Positions 9,035 through 18,409 of a stretch of DNA of 64,000 nt are shown here, piece after piece. Origin of the DNA: Thiosocius sp963753845 (GTDB lineage: Bacteria > Pseudomonadota > Gammaproteobacteria > Chromatiales > Chromatiaceae). Where the stretch lies: the NCBI GenBank assembly GCA_963753845.1, contig CAVWEI010000017.1, forward strand, positions 372,001 to 436,000, given 5' to 3'. The translations under genes and the position numbers were made by a program. Numbering within the stretch: the stretch's first letter is position 1; each line of letters opens with the position of its first letter. The notes under the pieces were generated by a model, which saw nothing but the letters and a program-made list of their open reading frames with translations, made no database searches and was not told the origin of the DNA.

Positions 9035-9928
9035 CTAGTCGAGCACGGAATTGATTATGTTCAGAATGACTGCCGGTTCGCTTACCAGCGGATTGCGGCC
9101 GGCGGCCAACTCGTCTACGTCAGTCATACCATCGTTGTCGTCGTCGGCATCGCATGCATTGCCGGCGCCGTCATTGTCGGTATCGATTTGGCTCGCGTTC
9201 GAGACCGTGGGGCAGTTGTCGATATCGTCGACTACACCATCTTTGTCTGTGTCGACGATGGGAGGGACAACGTTGGTCGACACCAAGTCGAGCGTATAGG
9301 TCGAGAAGCCGTCGCTGATCTGTTGCTTCACCGGACCGATGTGTCGCGCGAACCAGTCGGTCTCAATGAGGACATCATCAATGTACTCTCCGTCGATCCA
9401 GCCGTAAACGCGCGTCACCCAACGCAGCCTGAAGGTTTCATATGTTCCCGCCGGAACGCTGACGGTCGCCTGCGCCTCAACAAAAGATTGCGATGTGTAG
9501 TTCACGTTGTAGGTTCCGTAACCCGCAGCAAAGACCGTGGCGACACCGGTGGTGCTTGCAGTATTACCGACACATGCGTTGGCAACCCCGAGCGCCACCC
9601 GTGGGCTGAAGGTTATGACAATAGGAACACCTTCGAAGGTTGTCGTTCGTCGATAAAGCTTCCATCCACTTGCGTCGTTTGTCTCATAACTGGTGAGTGC
9701 ACCAGGTGAGGTATACAAGGCCTTGGTGGCTACCCCGCTGACGAGGGTCGTGCCCGGTAGCACCGTCACCGTCCCATAGGTACCCGAATTTACCTCTCGG
9801 AAGGTCCACGCATTACCAGATACGAGCGGGAAATACTCAGGCAGATAAAAACAAGTTGCACCTTCGACCGCAGGTACGAGGAAGCCAATGCATAGGCAAA
9901 GTAACGAAAGGTACTTTTTGCTATTCAT
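9035..9928 (-). CDS. Secreted protein with thrombospondin type-3 Ca2+-binding repeats
   Basis: A 297-residue protein with a signal peptide (to about VEGA). Residues about 25-225 form a beta-rich domain of unknown type. The C-terminal part has thrombospondin type-3 repeats: DTDKDGVVDDIDNCP, then DTDNDGAGNACDADDDNDGMTD, a classical Asp-rich calcium-binding array with paired Cys, followed by DELAAGRNPLV as in bacterial surface proteins that end their Ca-repeat with this motif. It is probably a cell-surface or released Ca2+-dependent protein. No sorting signal is visible after the repeats. Confidence 0.7.
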   Translation of the reverse strand: MNSKKYLSLLCLCIGFLVPAVEGATCFYLPEYFPLVSGNAWTFREVNSGTYGTVTVLPGTTLVSGVATKALYTSPGALTSYETNDASGWKLYRRTTTFEGVPIVITFSPRVALGVANACVGNTASTTGVATVFAAGYGTYNVNYTSQSFVEAQATVSVPAGTYETFRLRWVTRVYGWIDGEYIDDVLIETDWFARHIGPVKQQISDGFSTYTLDLVSTNVVPPIVDTDKDGVVDDIDNCPTVSNASQIDTDNDGAGNACDADDDNDGMTDVDELAAGRNPLVSEPAVILNIINSVLD

Positions 9929-10112
9929 ATCGATCTATATCCAAGCGAATCGACTTCACGAAACAGGCCGGATTGCCTGTATCAGACAGCATCAAACAAT
10001 CATCCTGCATGCCAGGCACCACCGCGCCAGGCTCGTATCGGAATGGCACAATCGTTAGGCCAACCTGCCCATCCAACCACAACAATATGTGACTCTTCTT
10101 GTCACAATTCTT

Positions 10113-10565
10113 CTAATATCGCCCTGAACACGCCTGAAGCCCGTAACCGATAAACAGCTGCGCATTGCGCGAATTATCTCTCGCGTTCAATATGCTGCTG
10201 TTGTCGTTGGGGTTTGTGTACACATTGTAGAGGTAGGTGGCGGTATTCTTGCCGTACAACCAGGCATAGTAGGCATACGTCTGCGCCAGGGTGCCGCTCG
10301 GGGCGTCCAGATACGCCGACCAGGCATAGTTCTTTGCCTGATCAGCGAAGTACCAGGCGTAATACAGATTACCCGTGCTGGTATAGTCATACACGTCCGA
10401 GTAGTAAAATGCCGTCAACCCCTGGTACATGGAGTTGGCCATCATGGCGTTGGCCTTCTGCAGGTTCACAGTGGCCTCCCAATGACCGCTCCATGTCGGG
10501 CTGCTGAACAACAAACTCGAAAAGCCCAGTACCACAGCAAGTAATAGATTCCTTCGCGTCTCCAT
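10113..10565 (-). CDS. Small Tyr/Ala/Asn-rich secreted protein
   Basis: A 150-residue protein with a signal peptide (LLLAVVLGFSSLLFSSPTWS) and GGGAGA-like Shine-Dalgarno 7 bases before ATG 10565. The mature chain is unusually rich in Tyr, Ala and Asn with short recurring YYAW/YAWYFADQAKNYAWSAY elements, suggesting an aromatic helical protein. One Cys is close to the C-terminus (LQACSGRY). I recognise no family. The gene is in the same orientation as its neighbours and 21 bp downstream of the next upstream gene, so the two are probably one transcript. Confidence 0.6.
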   Translation of the reverse strand: METRRNLLLAVVLGFSSLLFSSPTWSGHWEATVNLQKANAMMANSMYQGLTAFYYSDVYDYTSTGNLYYAWYFADQAKNYAWSAYLDAPSGTLAQTYAYYAWLYGKNTATYLYNVYTNPNDNSSILNARDNSRNAQLFIGYGLQACSGRY

Positions 10566-10586
10566 GTTCCGATCTCCCTGAAAAAT

Positions 10587-11582
10587 TCATTCGCGCCGTG
10601 TTGACAAAACATCCGTATCTGCCGGCAACCACAGCATTGCTCTCAGTTCGTCCTCCGTTACAACCTCTTTCAATTCATCCACGATGTTGGCATGCGTATC
10701 CGCCATGATCTGCTCGGCTGTCAGCGAATCGAAATTTTCGCGGTCAGTCTCTGCAACGAGTCGCTGACGGGCGATAGCCGCACGCCGCTCGAGAATCATC
10801 TCAACCTGGGCCCGCTTCGCCTCCGGGCCATACCCTGGCAACGAATAGAAAGGCATGGGTTCAGAAGAAGAGCGGCGCGGCGCAAACCGGGCGGCCATAC
10901 CCGGTACAGTCTGCGAATCGGCCTGGCCGGATGGTGCCCATTGCAAGGCATCGAGTTCGTCATCCGTCAGAGCGACTTCCAGGTCGGCGGCAACATCGGC
11001 ATGCATATCCGCCATGATTTCCTCCACAATGCGTGCATCCGGGTGCTCCAGATCAGTGGCGTCCGCAATGCGATCCCTCGCCCTATCTGCATGTAGCCGT
11101 AGGATTGCTGCCACCACCTCCCTGCTGGTCTCGGAGGCCCCGTCCCGCCATGCGAGAAATGCCTGGGGACTGGGCGGCAGGTAGGTCGGCGATAGCGGTT
11201 CATCCACACCGGGAGGGCCGGGGAAGTCCTGGGGTTGTGTGCCTTCCGGATCGAGAGCAGAAATCGATGGGCGTTCAACCGAACGGGGTATGAAGCCTGA
11301 GCCCCCATATCCAGTCAGCACTGCCACAGTTGCGAGATCGTCGCGCACCGGGTCCACCGCGGTCGAAATACCGGGACGGGTGCTCTGTTGCCTTGGGAAC
11401 TCGGGGGTCGGTTCGGCCGGCACCGCGCGCTGGCGCGCATCTTCTCCCGCTGGCCATGCCTGCGCCTGGCTCGGCTTCGGAATCTCGAAAAGGCTGTAAA
11501 GCCCAAACGCTCCAACCGATAGCAGACCACATAGCGCAACCACCCGTGGCCACGCCATAAAGTATCCGACATCAAAAATCAT
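10587..11582 (-). CDS. Membrane-anchored protein with internal duplication, unknown function
   Basis: ATG 11582 is preceded by AAGGAAG at a good distance, so I prefer it to two earlier codons at 11606 and 11600. The product (331 residues) has a single N-terminal membrane helix (VVALCGLLSVGAFGLYSLF), then a Pro-rich linker to about residue 150. Two similar units follow, about residues 155-210 and 270-325: each has an Arg-rich helix (RARDRIADATD / RQRLVAETD), EQIMADxHAN/D-V and a TDDELDAL-QW / TEDELRAMLW end. I recognise no family. It is the first gene of the five-gene secreted cluster, with a long AT-rich region upstream that probably holds the promoter. Confidence 0.6.
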   Translation of the reverse strand: MIFDVGYFMAWPRVVALCGLLSVGAFGLYSLFEIPKPSQAQAWPAGEDARQRAVPAEPTPEFPRQQSTRPGISTAVDPVRDDLATVAVLTGYGGSGFIPRSVERPSISALDPEGTQPQDFPGPPGVDEPLSPTYLPPSPQAFLAWRDGASETSREVVAAILRLHADRARDRIADATDLEHPDARIVEEIMADMHADVAADLEVALTDDELDALQWAPSGQADSQTVPGMAARFAPRRSSSEPMPFYSLPGYGPEAKRAQVEMILERRAAIARQRLVAETDRENFDSLTAEQIMADTHANIVDELKEVVTEDELRAMLWLPADTDVLSTRRE

Positions 11583-12340
11583 CGGGGCTTCCTTGCACAT
11601 TTGCATTTACCCTCTGTTTGCAGTCTAAACAACGATCAAGTTGATATATTGATGTAAATCAGTATTTGAATGCATAGATCCATACAACGCCTTGCCGGGC
11701 AATAGTACTTTCCGTGGTAAGGACCGCTCTTTTTCATAAGTTCTCGCGATATTCCTTATCAAATGAACATATAAGACGAGCAGCTACGAACGCGATTGGA
11801 AATGATATGCGTTCAGGATAGGCGCATTAGGATTCTACAGTTTAATGCGAATACGGAATTTCGATGCGCCATGTCCCCACCGTATGGCCCATCGGTCCGT
11901 CCGACAACACCGCTTGGAATTCTGCGAAGCCGGCGCGCTTGGCCTTTCTTCAACGCTGGCGTTGGCGAATGCGGAACTGATCTGTTTCAGTGTATGCGGA
12001 TCGGGACGCGAGGTCAGCCCGAGCGACGGTGTCGCGGCAGGACACATGTTGCCTGCACCGAACAGATCCGCCTGGTTCACCACACCTCTCTGACTCTTTC
12101 CGCTGGAAAGCCTCAACCCGGATGGTGGTGGTATCGGTGTGTAAGGGAACCATGGCCCGGGAAAGCGTCATCAATGCTCAACGGCACGCACCACCCGAGC
12201 CGGGATGCCCAACGTTTGGCTGGCGGCGCCCTATCAGGTGGCATTCCGAGGCAAGCTAGCCGGCCTGCCGGAGCTGCAACCTCAGTTATCGGCTCACCTT
12301 GTGATCCACGATACCTTTATTCGCTGGTGGCTCGGAATGG
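11583..12340. other. Intergenic region, no supported gene
   Basis: This stretch separates the secreted-protein cluster from the glycan locus; both flanking genes point left. About 11620-11860 is clearly AT-richer than its surroundings and probably contains the promoter of the gene ending at 10587. Open frames exist in several readings, the longest from 11796, but they are rich in Arg, Pro and Cys, overlap one another and resemble no family. A 51-codon frame at 12205-12360 (MPNVWLAAPYQVAF..) has more natural composition but runs into the next gene. Confidence 0.4.
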
Positions 12341-13381
12341 TCAACGCCCCCCGCGCGTAGACCAAGCGCTAAGCGCCAATCCCCTTTTCCTGCGGTTCAC
12401 ATCGCTCGCCAGAACCACATAAATCACGACCCAGGCGACACCGGTGGCCACCTGGACCATGGCGCCCTTGTCACTCACGTACAGAGCACTGATGCCACAG
12501 GCCAGCATCAAGAGGTACTCCCGCAACGCGACCCGTCGATGACTCCAGCCCAAGGTCACCAGGCGCTGGTAGTAGTGACTGCGGTGTGCAATCCAGATGG
12601 CATCCCCGCGCAGCACCCTGCGAATCAGGGTGACCGTCGCATCAACCACGAATGGTGAAAAGATCAGGATCCCGCACCCGACGGGTAACAAACCGCGTTG
12701 CTGGGCCTGCAGGATCAACACCGCGGCGAGAAACCCGAACACCTCATCGATCCCCATGAAGATCTGGGCGGGAGGAAAATTGAATCGGAGGAATCCCAGG
12801 GCAGCAGCGGCAATCACCCACGACTGCACCGCGAAACCCGTGTCTCCATGCAACCAGCCGGCCAAACCAAGGAAACCGAACCCAAATACGCCCATGCCTC
12901 CGGCAAGGCCATCCATGCCGTCCATGAAGTTGTAGAGATTGGTCATCCATAAAATGAACAGGAAGGCCAGACCACCGGCAAAAGCGGGACTCAGTCCGAC
13001 GCCGAGCCCGGGCAGCATGATCACCTCCGGTGCCAGTCCGGCGCCCAATGCCAGTGCTGCCGCCAGCGCCTGGATCAGCAGACGCCAACGCACCCGCACG
13101 TGGCCACGGTCATCGAACAAGGCGACCACGGTCAGCAGGGTGATTGCGATCAGTACCGGCAGACTGAATCCACCAGGGGCACCACTGAGGAAGAGCAGCC
13201 CCTGCCCCGCCAGGATGCCCGCGATCATCGCCATGCCACCACCGCGTGGCGTGGGGGCGACATGCAGGGAACGCTGATTGGGCACATCGAGCATATACAG
13301 CTGAGATTCAGGACGGCGTGCCCAGGCGGTCGTCACGAGAGCGATCAGCAGTGCTGTCAGCATTGCCGCAGCCATGATCAT
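12341..13381 (-). CDS. Polyprenyl-phosphate sugar-1-phosphate transferase (WecA/MraY superfamily)
   Basis: A 346-residue multi-pass membrane protein of the glycosyltransferase family 4/UDP-HexNAc-1-P transferase type. NLYNFMDGMDGLAGG near residues 150-164 is the DDxxD-equivalent NxxNxxDGxDGL motif, and HRSHYYQRL near 278 is the conserved cytosolic HxH loop. The loop that is normally GDVGSxFLG reads MGIDEVFGFL, a divergent version. These enzymes load the first sugar phosphate on undecaprenyl phosphate at the inner membrane. ATG 13381 overlaps the stop of the upstream epimerase frame (ATGA); ATG 13375 has a better-spaced GGGGAAGG and is an alternative. It is the last gene of a minus-strand glycan operon. 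Confidence 0.8.
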   Translation of the reverse strand: MIMAAAMLTALLIALVTTAWARRPESQLYMLDVPNQRSLHVAPTPRGGGMAMIAGILAGQGLLFLSGAPGGFSLPVLIAITLLTVVALFDDRGHVRVRWRLLIQALAAALALGAGLAPEVIMLPGLGVGLSPAFAGGLAFLFILWMTNLYNFMDGMDGLAGGMGVFGFGFLGLAGWLHGDTGFAVQSWVIAAAALGFLRFNFPPAQIFMGIDEVFGFLAAVLILQAQQRGLLPVGCGILIFSPFVVDATVTLIRRVLRGDAIWIAHRSHYYQRLVTLGWSHRRVALREYLLMLACGISALYVSDKGAMVQVATGVAWVVIYVVLASDVNRRKRGLALSAWSTRGGR

Positions 13382-14381
13382 GCCTTCCCCCGCTGTTCGA
13401 AGCGGTAGACGGCCACCATCTCATCGATTGAAGCTGCCAGGTCATATGCCGGTACAAAATCCAGTTCAGCAGCCAGCCGGGCATTGCTGTAGCAGGAAGA
13501 GTCCAGCAGGCGACTCACGGCGCCGGAATCCACGGGGAAAGTACGAGGCAAAACAGACTCATCAGGTCACCAAAACGTCCCATCATCCTTAACACCGACG
13601 CAGGGATTGCGCCGCGCGGTTCCTTCATCCCCAGCGCCTTCGCCATGGAAACGTAAATTTCGCGGGTCGAATAGGCCCGACCATCGGTGACATGATACGT
13701 CCTACCGCGGGCACGTGCGTCATCCGCGACCTGTCGTATCACTCTCACGAGGTCATGGACGTGGATCATGGAGCGGACATTGCCGGTTTCGGGTACCGCC
13801 GGAAAGTACCCCCGATCCACAGCCCGGATCATCCGGTGCAGATTGCCCTTTACACCGGCCCCATAGACCAGGGCCGGCCGCAGGCAGCACAGATGTATGC
13901 CAATGGCATCCGCCGCCTCTCGCAAAAGGTTCTCGGCTTCGCGCCGGGTCTCACCATAGTGGTCGATGGAGGCCCCGCTGTCGTCCTCAACCAGGCAGCG
14001 CCGAGGGTGCGCTCCGGTCGCCTTGACGCTGCTGAGATAGACGAACTGCCGCACCCCTGCTTCCCTGGCCTCCTGCATGAGTGCGCGGGTGCCGGCAACA
14101 GTCACGGCGACGTGGGGACTCTCAAAGGACTTTTCCCGCGCATGGGCGAACCCGGCACAGTGAAAAACTGTCCTGCAGCCCGAGGCAATACCGTGCAGGG
14201 AGTCCGGTCGCGTCAGGTCCCCCTGAAAAACCTCAAGCCCCGGGGGAGACCCGGCATCGCCTACATCTGAGCGCGAAAGGGCACGCACCGATTCGCCATC
14301 GGCCAGCAGACTGCTGACCAGTTGCCTGCCGATGAACCCCGTCGCCCCCGTGACCAGAGATCTTCCCGGCCCTAGGACCAT
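13378..14381 (-). pseudogene. NAD-dependent sugar epimerase/dehydratase with a C-terminal frameshift
   Basis: An SDR-type nucleotide-sugar epimerase. From ATG 14381 it has the Rossmann motif GATGFIG and SSVKATG. The expected catalytic YxxxK is YGETR (Arg for Lys). The main frame stops at 13515, but after a one-base shift near 13540-13550 the reading continues as SRLLDSSCYSNARLAAELDF..YRFEQRGKA to the stop at 13378-13380, exactly overlapping the next gene's ATG. That continuation is a typical epimerase C-terminus, so the gene was once about 330 residues. It may be a pseudogene or contain a sequencing error. Its start overlaps the upstream glycosyltransferase by 10 bases. Either way it belonged to the glycan operon. 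Confidence 0.75.
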
Positions 14382-15196
14382 TTCCAACCCCAACGATTGA
14401 AGAAGCGGAATGCCGAAATGCTGAACATACGGATATGAGACCAGCCCTTCTTTGCCGCGCCTCCACCGAAGTGGGTAATGCGTACCGACGGCACATAGGC
14501 GATCTGGCTTATCTCATTCAACCGCATACACAGATCGAAGTCCTCGAAGTACATGAAATAACCGGAATCGAAACCCCCAAGGCGTCGCAACAGTTCCGTG
14601 CGGAAAAACATAAAGCAACCGCTGGCTATAGGAACACCGCCAAACGCCTGCTCACCAATCACGTCGCGCATCTCGTAATGCTGCAGGCGGGCGGCAAATC
14701 TCCGGCGCAGAAAATGCGGTGCAAAGCCACGCAGCAACAGATCCAGCACGCTGGGAACGCGTTTGGCAAGATACGACTGCGCTCCGTTTTCATCAGATAC
14801 GCGAGGCGTCAGCATACCAACGTCGGTATGTTCCTCGAGATAACAAACCGCTTCCAGCAAGGCATTCTTTTCGATCAGCACATCCGGGTTGAGCACCAGA
14901 TGATAGGTGCTGTCAGCATCTTCAAAGCAATGATTGTGGGCCTGGCCATAACCCAGATTTGTGGGCATCCTTTCCAGCTCAACATCGAGGTGTGAAGCAC
15001 AAGTTTTCAGCAGATCGCCAATGCGCCGGAACGCCGCTGCATCAACACTGTTGTCAGCCACCCGAACCACCGCAGCCGGCCCGGGCGGGTCATGTGCCGC
15101 AAGCGCCGCGACGGCCTTTTCCAGCGCCTCAAGGAGTTTCTTCAGAACGCCAAGGTCTGGGTGAAAAGTGACGATCGAGACCGAAATCATTGACAT
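14372..15196 (-). CDS. Glycosyltransferase family 2 (rhamnosyltransferase-like)
   Basis: A 274-residue GT-A fold glycosyltransferase. The N-terminal SVSIVTFHPD, RVADNSVD, NLGYGQAHNHCFE (about residues 80-92) and LVLNPDVLIEK (the DxD-equivalent NPD) are family-2 hallmarks seen in rhamnosyltransferases such as WbbL. FDSGYFMYFEDFDLCMRL near 225 is the conserved acceptor-side acidic motif. It would add a sugar from a nucleotide donor on the cytoplasmic face during polysaccharide assembly. The epimerase frame overlaps its end. Confidence 0.85.
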   Translation of the reverse strand: MSMISVSIVTFHPDLGVLKKLLEALEKAVAALAAHDPPGPAAVVRVADNSVDAAAFRRIGDLLKTCASHLDVELERMPTNLGYGQAHNHCFEDADSTYHLVLNPDVLIEKNALLEAVCYLEEHTDVGMLTPRVSDENGAQSYLAKRVPSVLDLLLRGFAPHFLRRRFAARLQHYEMRDVIGEQAFGGVPIASGCFMFFRTELLRRLGGFDSGYFMYFEDFDLCMRLNEISQIAYVPSVRITHFGGGAAKKGWSHIRMFSISAFRFFNRWGWKWS

Positions 15197-15290
15197 CTGC
15201 CGGCGCCTGTCATCTCAGCCGGAGATACTCCAGAAAGATAGCCAGAGTGGCAAGGAACCGAGAGAAGCAGCGATGACCAGCGCGGCCGAT

Positions 15291-15887
15291 TCATGCCGAA
15301 ACGCCGTTACCCGCTTTGCTGAAGGCTGCGTAAATACAGTATTGGGATAGGCGCCGGTCGGCGAAAGAGCCCTTCAGCGGTGTGTGAATCGTCCGGGTTG
15401 CCACGCAGCCGTGGCGCGACATGAGTTGCTGCAGGTCCGATTCGCGATAAAAACGCTTGTGGTCACTGTCCGACGCATACCCCTTCTGACCGGGGACCCC
15501 GATCAACACCGTGCCACTATCCACCAGTACGCGCAGGACCTCGTCGACGACCGCGTCCGCCCGCTCCTCCGGAATGTGTTCCAGAACGTTGTCCATAATC
15601 ACCCCGTCGAAACTCGCGTCCGCCCAGGGAATCCGGCCGTTCTCGATGAGGCGCGCATCAAGTCCGGCGGAGCGACAGAATTCAACTGTTTCCGCGTTGA
15701 TGTCGACTCCTACCGTGTCTGGCCTGAAATTCAGAAAGTCGCCGATGCCGCAGCCGAAATCCAGCACTTGGCCGGTCAGCATACGACTCAGGCGTGGGTA
15801 CAGAAAGTACCTGCGGTACCAGAGTCCCAGCCGTGAACGACCACGCAGATAATCGAAGTAGACCTGATCTGCGTGCGCGTCAGGCAT
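15291..15887 (-). CDS. Class I SAM-dependent methyltransferase
   Basis: A 198-residue methyltransferase. VLDFGCGIGDFL near residues 40-51 is the SAM-binding motif I, VGVDINAE is motif II, and GVIMDNVLEHI is the motif IV region of the type-11 family. It has no signal or membrane segment. Its start overlaps the end of the upstream WbsX-like gene by 8 bases. In this setting it could methylate a glycan precursor or terminate a chain, but the substrate is not visible in the sequence. Confidence 0.8.
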   Translation of the reverse strand: MPDAHADQVYFDYLRGRSRLGLWYRRYFLYPRLSRMLTGQVLDFGCGIGDFLNFRPDTVGVDINAETVEFCRSAGLDARLIENGRIPWADASFDGVIMDNVLEHIPEERADAVVDEVLRVLVDSGTVLIGVPGQKGYASDSDHKRFYRESDLQQLMSRHGCVATRTIHTPLKGSFADRRLSQYCIYAAFSKAGNGVSA

Positions 15888-17040
15888 ATTGCAGAACCCG
15901 CTTTATCGCCTCCAGATATCTGAACCCGTTCGTCTCGTCAGGCTCCAGGTAGGTGCCCTCCGCCCATTCGTTCCAGGCGTTGACAAAGATGAGATTCTCC
16001 GGGAGGTTGCGTTTGGGCATGGATTCGACCAGTCGGGCAAACCAGTATTCGAAACGCTCTGGATTCGCTCCCCGGAAAATCGTAGCCCTATTCTTGTAAC
16101 GTGCCGTGTTATCCCAATCTACAAAGGCACCAGGGAAAGTGGTCAGTTCCGGATGCTCGCGGACCTCGACGATGTGCTGCCACACCCAATCGTAGTCATG
16201 GAAACTCAGACTCTGGAAATAGCGATACTTGATCTCCCGGAAACGATCCTGCATCGAATCCGGCAGGGCTCGCAGCACCTTGGCCAGGCGCGACTGCTTC
16301 AATGATGGCGTCGGGGATTTGTACTGCGGAGAAAATATAGCTTCAAACGGTTGGAACTGAAACTCGGCATCGAAGCCTTCCAACTGCTCGGCCAGCGGGT
16401 GCTCATACTGCTTTTGCGCAATAAAATATAGATCGTCGATCCCATGTTGCGCCGCCAGCTCGCGCCAATAGTCCAGCATCTGACCGATCTGGGGGATCCG
16501 ATGGGGCCTGTAAATTGCGAATACCGGCTTGTCGTCCACCCGCAACGCATTCTTGTGTGACCATGCGCGAATCAGATAATCAAAATGTCGTTTCCAGCTG
16601 GATTTCTCCGGCGGGTGCGTCTGCTGAATCAGTATCTGGCTATCCTGACCGTCCCAGCGCCTCGACCAGGTCTCATTGGCCCAGGAAAGGCAGAAAGGGA
16701 AATCCAGCTTTGGATTTTCCATCGCCAGGTTGGTGGGCGTCTCCAGAAGCTGCTTGCCGTCAAACCAGTAGTGGTAATGACAGAATCCGTAGATCCCGTA
16801 TTCTTTTGCCAGGTCCACCTGCCAGAGCAGCGTATTCAGTTCCGACTGATCGTAATAGCGCTGGTCTAGCGGGACCCTGGGTTGATGGTGACCCTCCGTC
16901 TGAGGTTTGGCCTGGCGTACGTTTTCCCAATCGGTGAAACCTTTGCCCCACCATTCATCGTTTTCAGGAATGGGGTGGAGCTGCGGGAAATACATGGCGA
17001 CCGGCCGGACCGGTCGGGGCGGGGCCTTTTCCCTGGTCAT
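15880..17040 (-). CDS. WbsX-like / glycoside hydrolase family 99-like protein
   Basis: A 386-residue protein with the diagnostic motifs of the WbsX family found in O-antigen loci: AMYFPQLHPIPENDEWWGKG near residue 15, GFTDWENV, FCHYHYWFDGKQLLE near 105, LSWANETWSRRWDG near 135 and NAWNEWAEGTYLEPD near 360. The fold is an endo-mannosidase-like (GH99) barrel, and members are annotated variously as glycosyltransferase or hydrolase; the biochemical activity of bacterial members is poorly defined. It has no signal peptide. It lies between two methyltransferase genes on the minus strand, 3 bp downstream of one and overlapping the other. Confidence 0.8.
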   Translation of the reverse strand: MTREKAPPRPVRPVAMYFPQLHPIPENDEWWGKGFTDWENVRQAKPQTEGHHQPRVPLDQRYYDQSELNTLLWQVDLAKEYGIYGFCHYHYWFDGKQLLETPTNLAMENPKLDFPFCLSWANETWSRRWDGQDSQILIQQTHPPEKSSWKRHFDYLIRAWSHKNALRVDDKPVFAIYRPHRIPQIGQMLDYWRELAAQHGIDDLYFIAQKQYEHPLAEQLEGFDAEFQFQPFEAIFSPQYKSPTPSLKQSRLAKVLRALPDSMQDRFREIKYRYFQSLSFHDYDWVWQHIVEVREHPELTTFPGAFVDWDNTARYKNRATIFRGANPERFEYWFARLVESMPKRNLPENLIFVNAWNEWAEGTYLEPDETNGFRYLEAIKRVLQYA

Positions 17041-17043
17041 CCT

Positions 17044-17904
17044 TTAAATACTCCGAACGCCGAGCTTTGCAGCGAAATGCCGGATCCTCGCCCTAGCCTC
17101 TGGACTGAGTACCGCGCGGGCAACGGACCTGGCCCGATCTCCCAGGTTTGTTGGCGGCGCAACCCTTGCCAGTGAGGTCAATTCGATCGCATCACCCGCC
17201 GCGTCGCTGGGCACCGCCTTGACGACGACCTGGTAAACGTCACCGAAGCGGTTTTCCGCCAATTGAGAGCGCATCTGCGGCGACAGATTCTGCCAGGCCC
17301 CGGCAAATTCCGACTCCTCCGGCGGCACCAGGACGAATTGCGCTTCGACGATCTTGAGGCCGCTCTGTTCGAAAAGTGACTCGATATTTCGGATCCCGAA
17401 AAACCTTATATGGGTCCGGTCCAGCAGGCCCCAGTCCCGGTACTCGAAATTCTCGCCAAGAAGGCAGGCAATGATGGCATTGTGACCCACATGCGGCAGA
17501 GAGATGACGATGTAGCCATCATCCTTCAGAAAGCCCTTGAACTTCTGCAGCGTGATCCAGGGATCGTATACGTGTTCCAGAACGTCGGCGGCCACCACCA
17601 CTTCGAACGGCCCCTCTCCATCCAGCATCGACGGCCAGTCGGGGTCGTTCAGGTTCGCCTGAACCACCTTGCGACAGAATGGCTTCAGTATCTTGATGGC
17701 ATCAGCATCCAGTTCCAGGGCGGTGACCTCGCAGCCGCCAGCGCCCTTCAGGTGTCGGGTGATCGAGCCAGGCCCGGCACCGATCTCCAGTACCTGCTTG
17801 GAATCGCCGACCATGCGTACAACCCGTGCCGGCGCCGTATCACCGCTGAGGTCCACATCGTATTCGTAAGTATGTCGCTCTTCCGATTCCATATTGTTGC
17901 CCAT
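17044..17904 (-). CDS. Class I SAM-dependent methyltransferase with C-terminal extension
   Basis: A 286-residue protein. VLEIGAGPGSITRHL near residues 38-52 is the SAM motif I, VTALELDADA motif II, and VVVAADVLEHVYDP motif IV. After the catalytic core come IVISLPHVGHNA and GLLDRTHIRFFG, common in methyltransferases of polysaccharide clusters. The last ~80 residues are a basic, Ala-rich extension of unknown role. It is the first gene of the minus-strand group 12341-17904 and is divergent from the methyltransferase gene at 18410. The glycan substrate is unknown. Confidence 0.8.
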   Translation of the reverse strand: MGNNMESEERHTYEYDVDLSGDTAPARVVRMVGDSKQVLEIGAGPGSITRHLKGAGGCEVTALELDADAIKILKPFCRKVVQANLNDPDWPSMLDGEGPFEVVVAADVLEHVYDPWITLQKFKGFLKDDGYIVISLPHVGHNAIIACLLGENFEYRDWGLLDRTHIRFFGIRNIESLFEQSGLKIVEAQFVLVPPEESEFAGAWQNLSPQMRSQLAENRFGDVYQVVVKAVPSDAAGDAIELTSLARVAPPTNLGDRARSVARAVLSPEARARIRHFAAKLGVRSI

Positions 17905-18409
17905 GCATTAAGCTGTTCAGCCCGGCAGGCAAAGCGTCAGCAGCTGAATCGCGATCACTATATAGGGGTAACATCGCCGAAACCATATGGCATATTCGTG
18001 CGCGCCTACCCGGCTTCGGTCCGCGAGGAGATGGCGCAAACTGGAGGAGAATCTGCCCATGCGCGAACCGTCTGTTCGGCGGCGCAATGTTACCCGCCCA
18101 GAACGTCAAATGGTACCGTGAAAGAGCCCGGTTCGGCTGCATGCACCTGTCCCGGCAAGAGCCTGCATCGTTCAATTCCACGGTACCGGATACCCGTTTT
18201 GCCAAAAAAACCGGGGGGGCCGGCGCATGGTCCGCCCGGAACATCTCGCGGCCCCCAGTTGCAATACGCCAGAACGGGTCCGTTTCGGACAGCGATCTCG
18301 CACAGGGGCAGCGATTAGGTTATTTTACCGGCCTGCCAACGGAGTCGAAGCGACGGACTCCTCGTTTCGGATCAATTGCAAACTCAACCAAAGAGTACGA
18401 AGGTTTTCT
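17905..18409. other. Divergent intergenic region, no supported gene
   Basis: It separates two methyltransferase genes that point away from each other, so it should carry two promoters. No tRNA or obvious hairpin terminator was seen. Open frames crossing it are shadow-like (rich in Arg and Pro). The frame from 18227 continues into the downstream gene, but the ribosome binding site GAAGG before ATG 18410 and the family start argue against using it. Confidence 0.4.

Noticed and set aside
11796..12422. 208-codon plus-strand frame as a gene
   Set aside because: Composition rich in Arg, Pro, Cys and Trp, overlaps the 3' end of the confident gene at 12341, and matches no family I know.
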